From positions 1-5,861 of the forward strand of contig CAZYYO010000109.1 of NCBI GenBank assembly GCA_964650965.1: a stretch of 5,861 bases of DNA, written 5' to 3'. Shown here in pieces: positions 5,817 through 5,861 of this stretch. A program made the translations under genes and the position numbers. This stretch comes from CAZYYO01 sp964650965 (lineage in GTDB: Bacteria; Bacillota; Clostridia; Lachnospirales; Lachnospiraceae). The notes under the pieces were generated by a model, which saw nothing but the letters and a program-made list of their open reading frames with translations, was not told the origin of the DNA and did no database searches. The number at the start of each line of letters is the position of its first letter. The stretch's first letter is position 1.

Positions 5817-5861
5817 TTCGTCAACCCTTCTATGGCTTACTCCATGTGTATTATTTCATAG

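Noticed and set aside
1..5861. tRNA or rRNA genes, CRISPR arrays, insertion sequences, toxin-antitoxin or phage-defence genes
   Set aside because: No regularly spaced repeats, transposase-like proteins, terminal inverted repeats or RNA-gene signatures were seen; the region reads as conserved chromosomal backbone.

Overview
The window looks like ordinary chromosome from an endospore-forming, low-to-mid GC Bacillota, most likely a member of the Clostridia close to Lachnospiraceae. The reasons are the complete spoIIAA-spoIIAB-sigF sporulation cassette, strong GGAGG-type ribosome binding sites, A/T-rich third codon positions, and the neighbouring families (FapA/DUF342, a zinc-ribbon TPR membrane protein, DUF2804). 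The assignment to order or family is inference. All seven supported genes lie on the minus strand, so the window is best read from right to left.

From the right end, the first gene encodes a FapA-type (DUF342) beta-helix protein (4407-5816). A 79-bp gap follows, holding a convincing sigma-A promoter (TTGAAA, 16-nt spacer, TATAAT). It drives a two-gene unit made of a 47-residue acidic protein (4178-4321) and a 467-residue single-pass membrane protein with an N-terminal zinc ribbon and TPR-like repeats on both sides of the membrane (2766-4169). That unit ends at a strong intrinsic terminator (2708-2744).

After the terminator, only about 47 bp remain before the sporulation operon spoIIAA (2331-2660), spoIIAB (1901-2329) and sigF (1166-1900). 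These three genes are packed with 1-nt and 0-nt gaps, and the ribosome binding sites of spoIIAB and sigF sit inside the last codons of the gene before. The products form a partner-switching module. SpoIIAB binds and inhibits sigma-F and phosphorylates SpoIIAA; dephosphorylated SpoIIAA releases sigma-F in the forespore after asymmetric division.

A DUF2804 gene (86-1123) starts 42 nt after sigF with no terminator between, so it is probably read with the spoIIA operon. The left 85 bp hold only a gapped inverted repeat and no gene. No RNA gene, mobile element, CRISPR array or plus-strand gene is supported. I found no clearly new system. The least understood part is the small acidic protein paired with the zinc-ribbon/TPR membrane protein, and DUF2804 directly behind sigF is the most notable gene-order observation.
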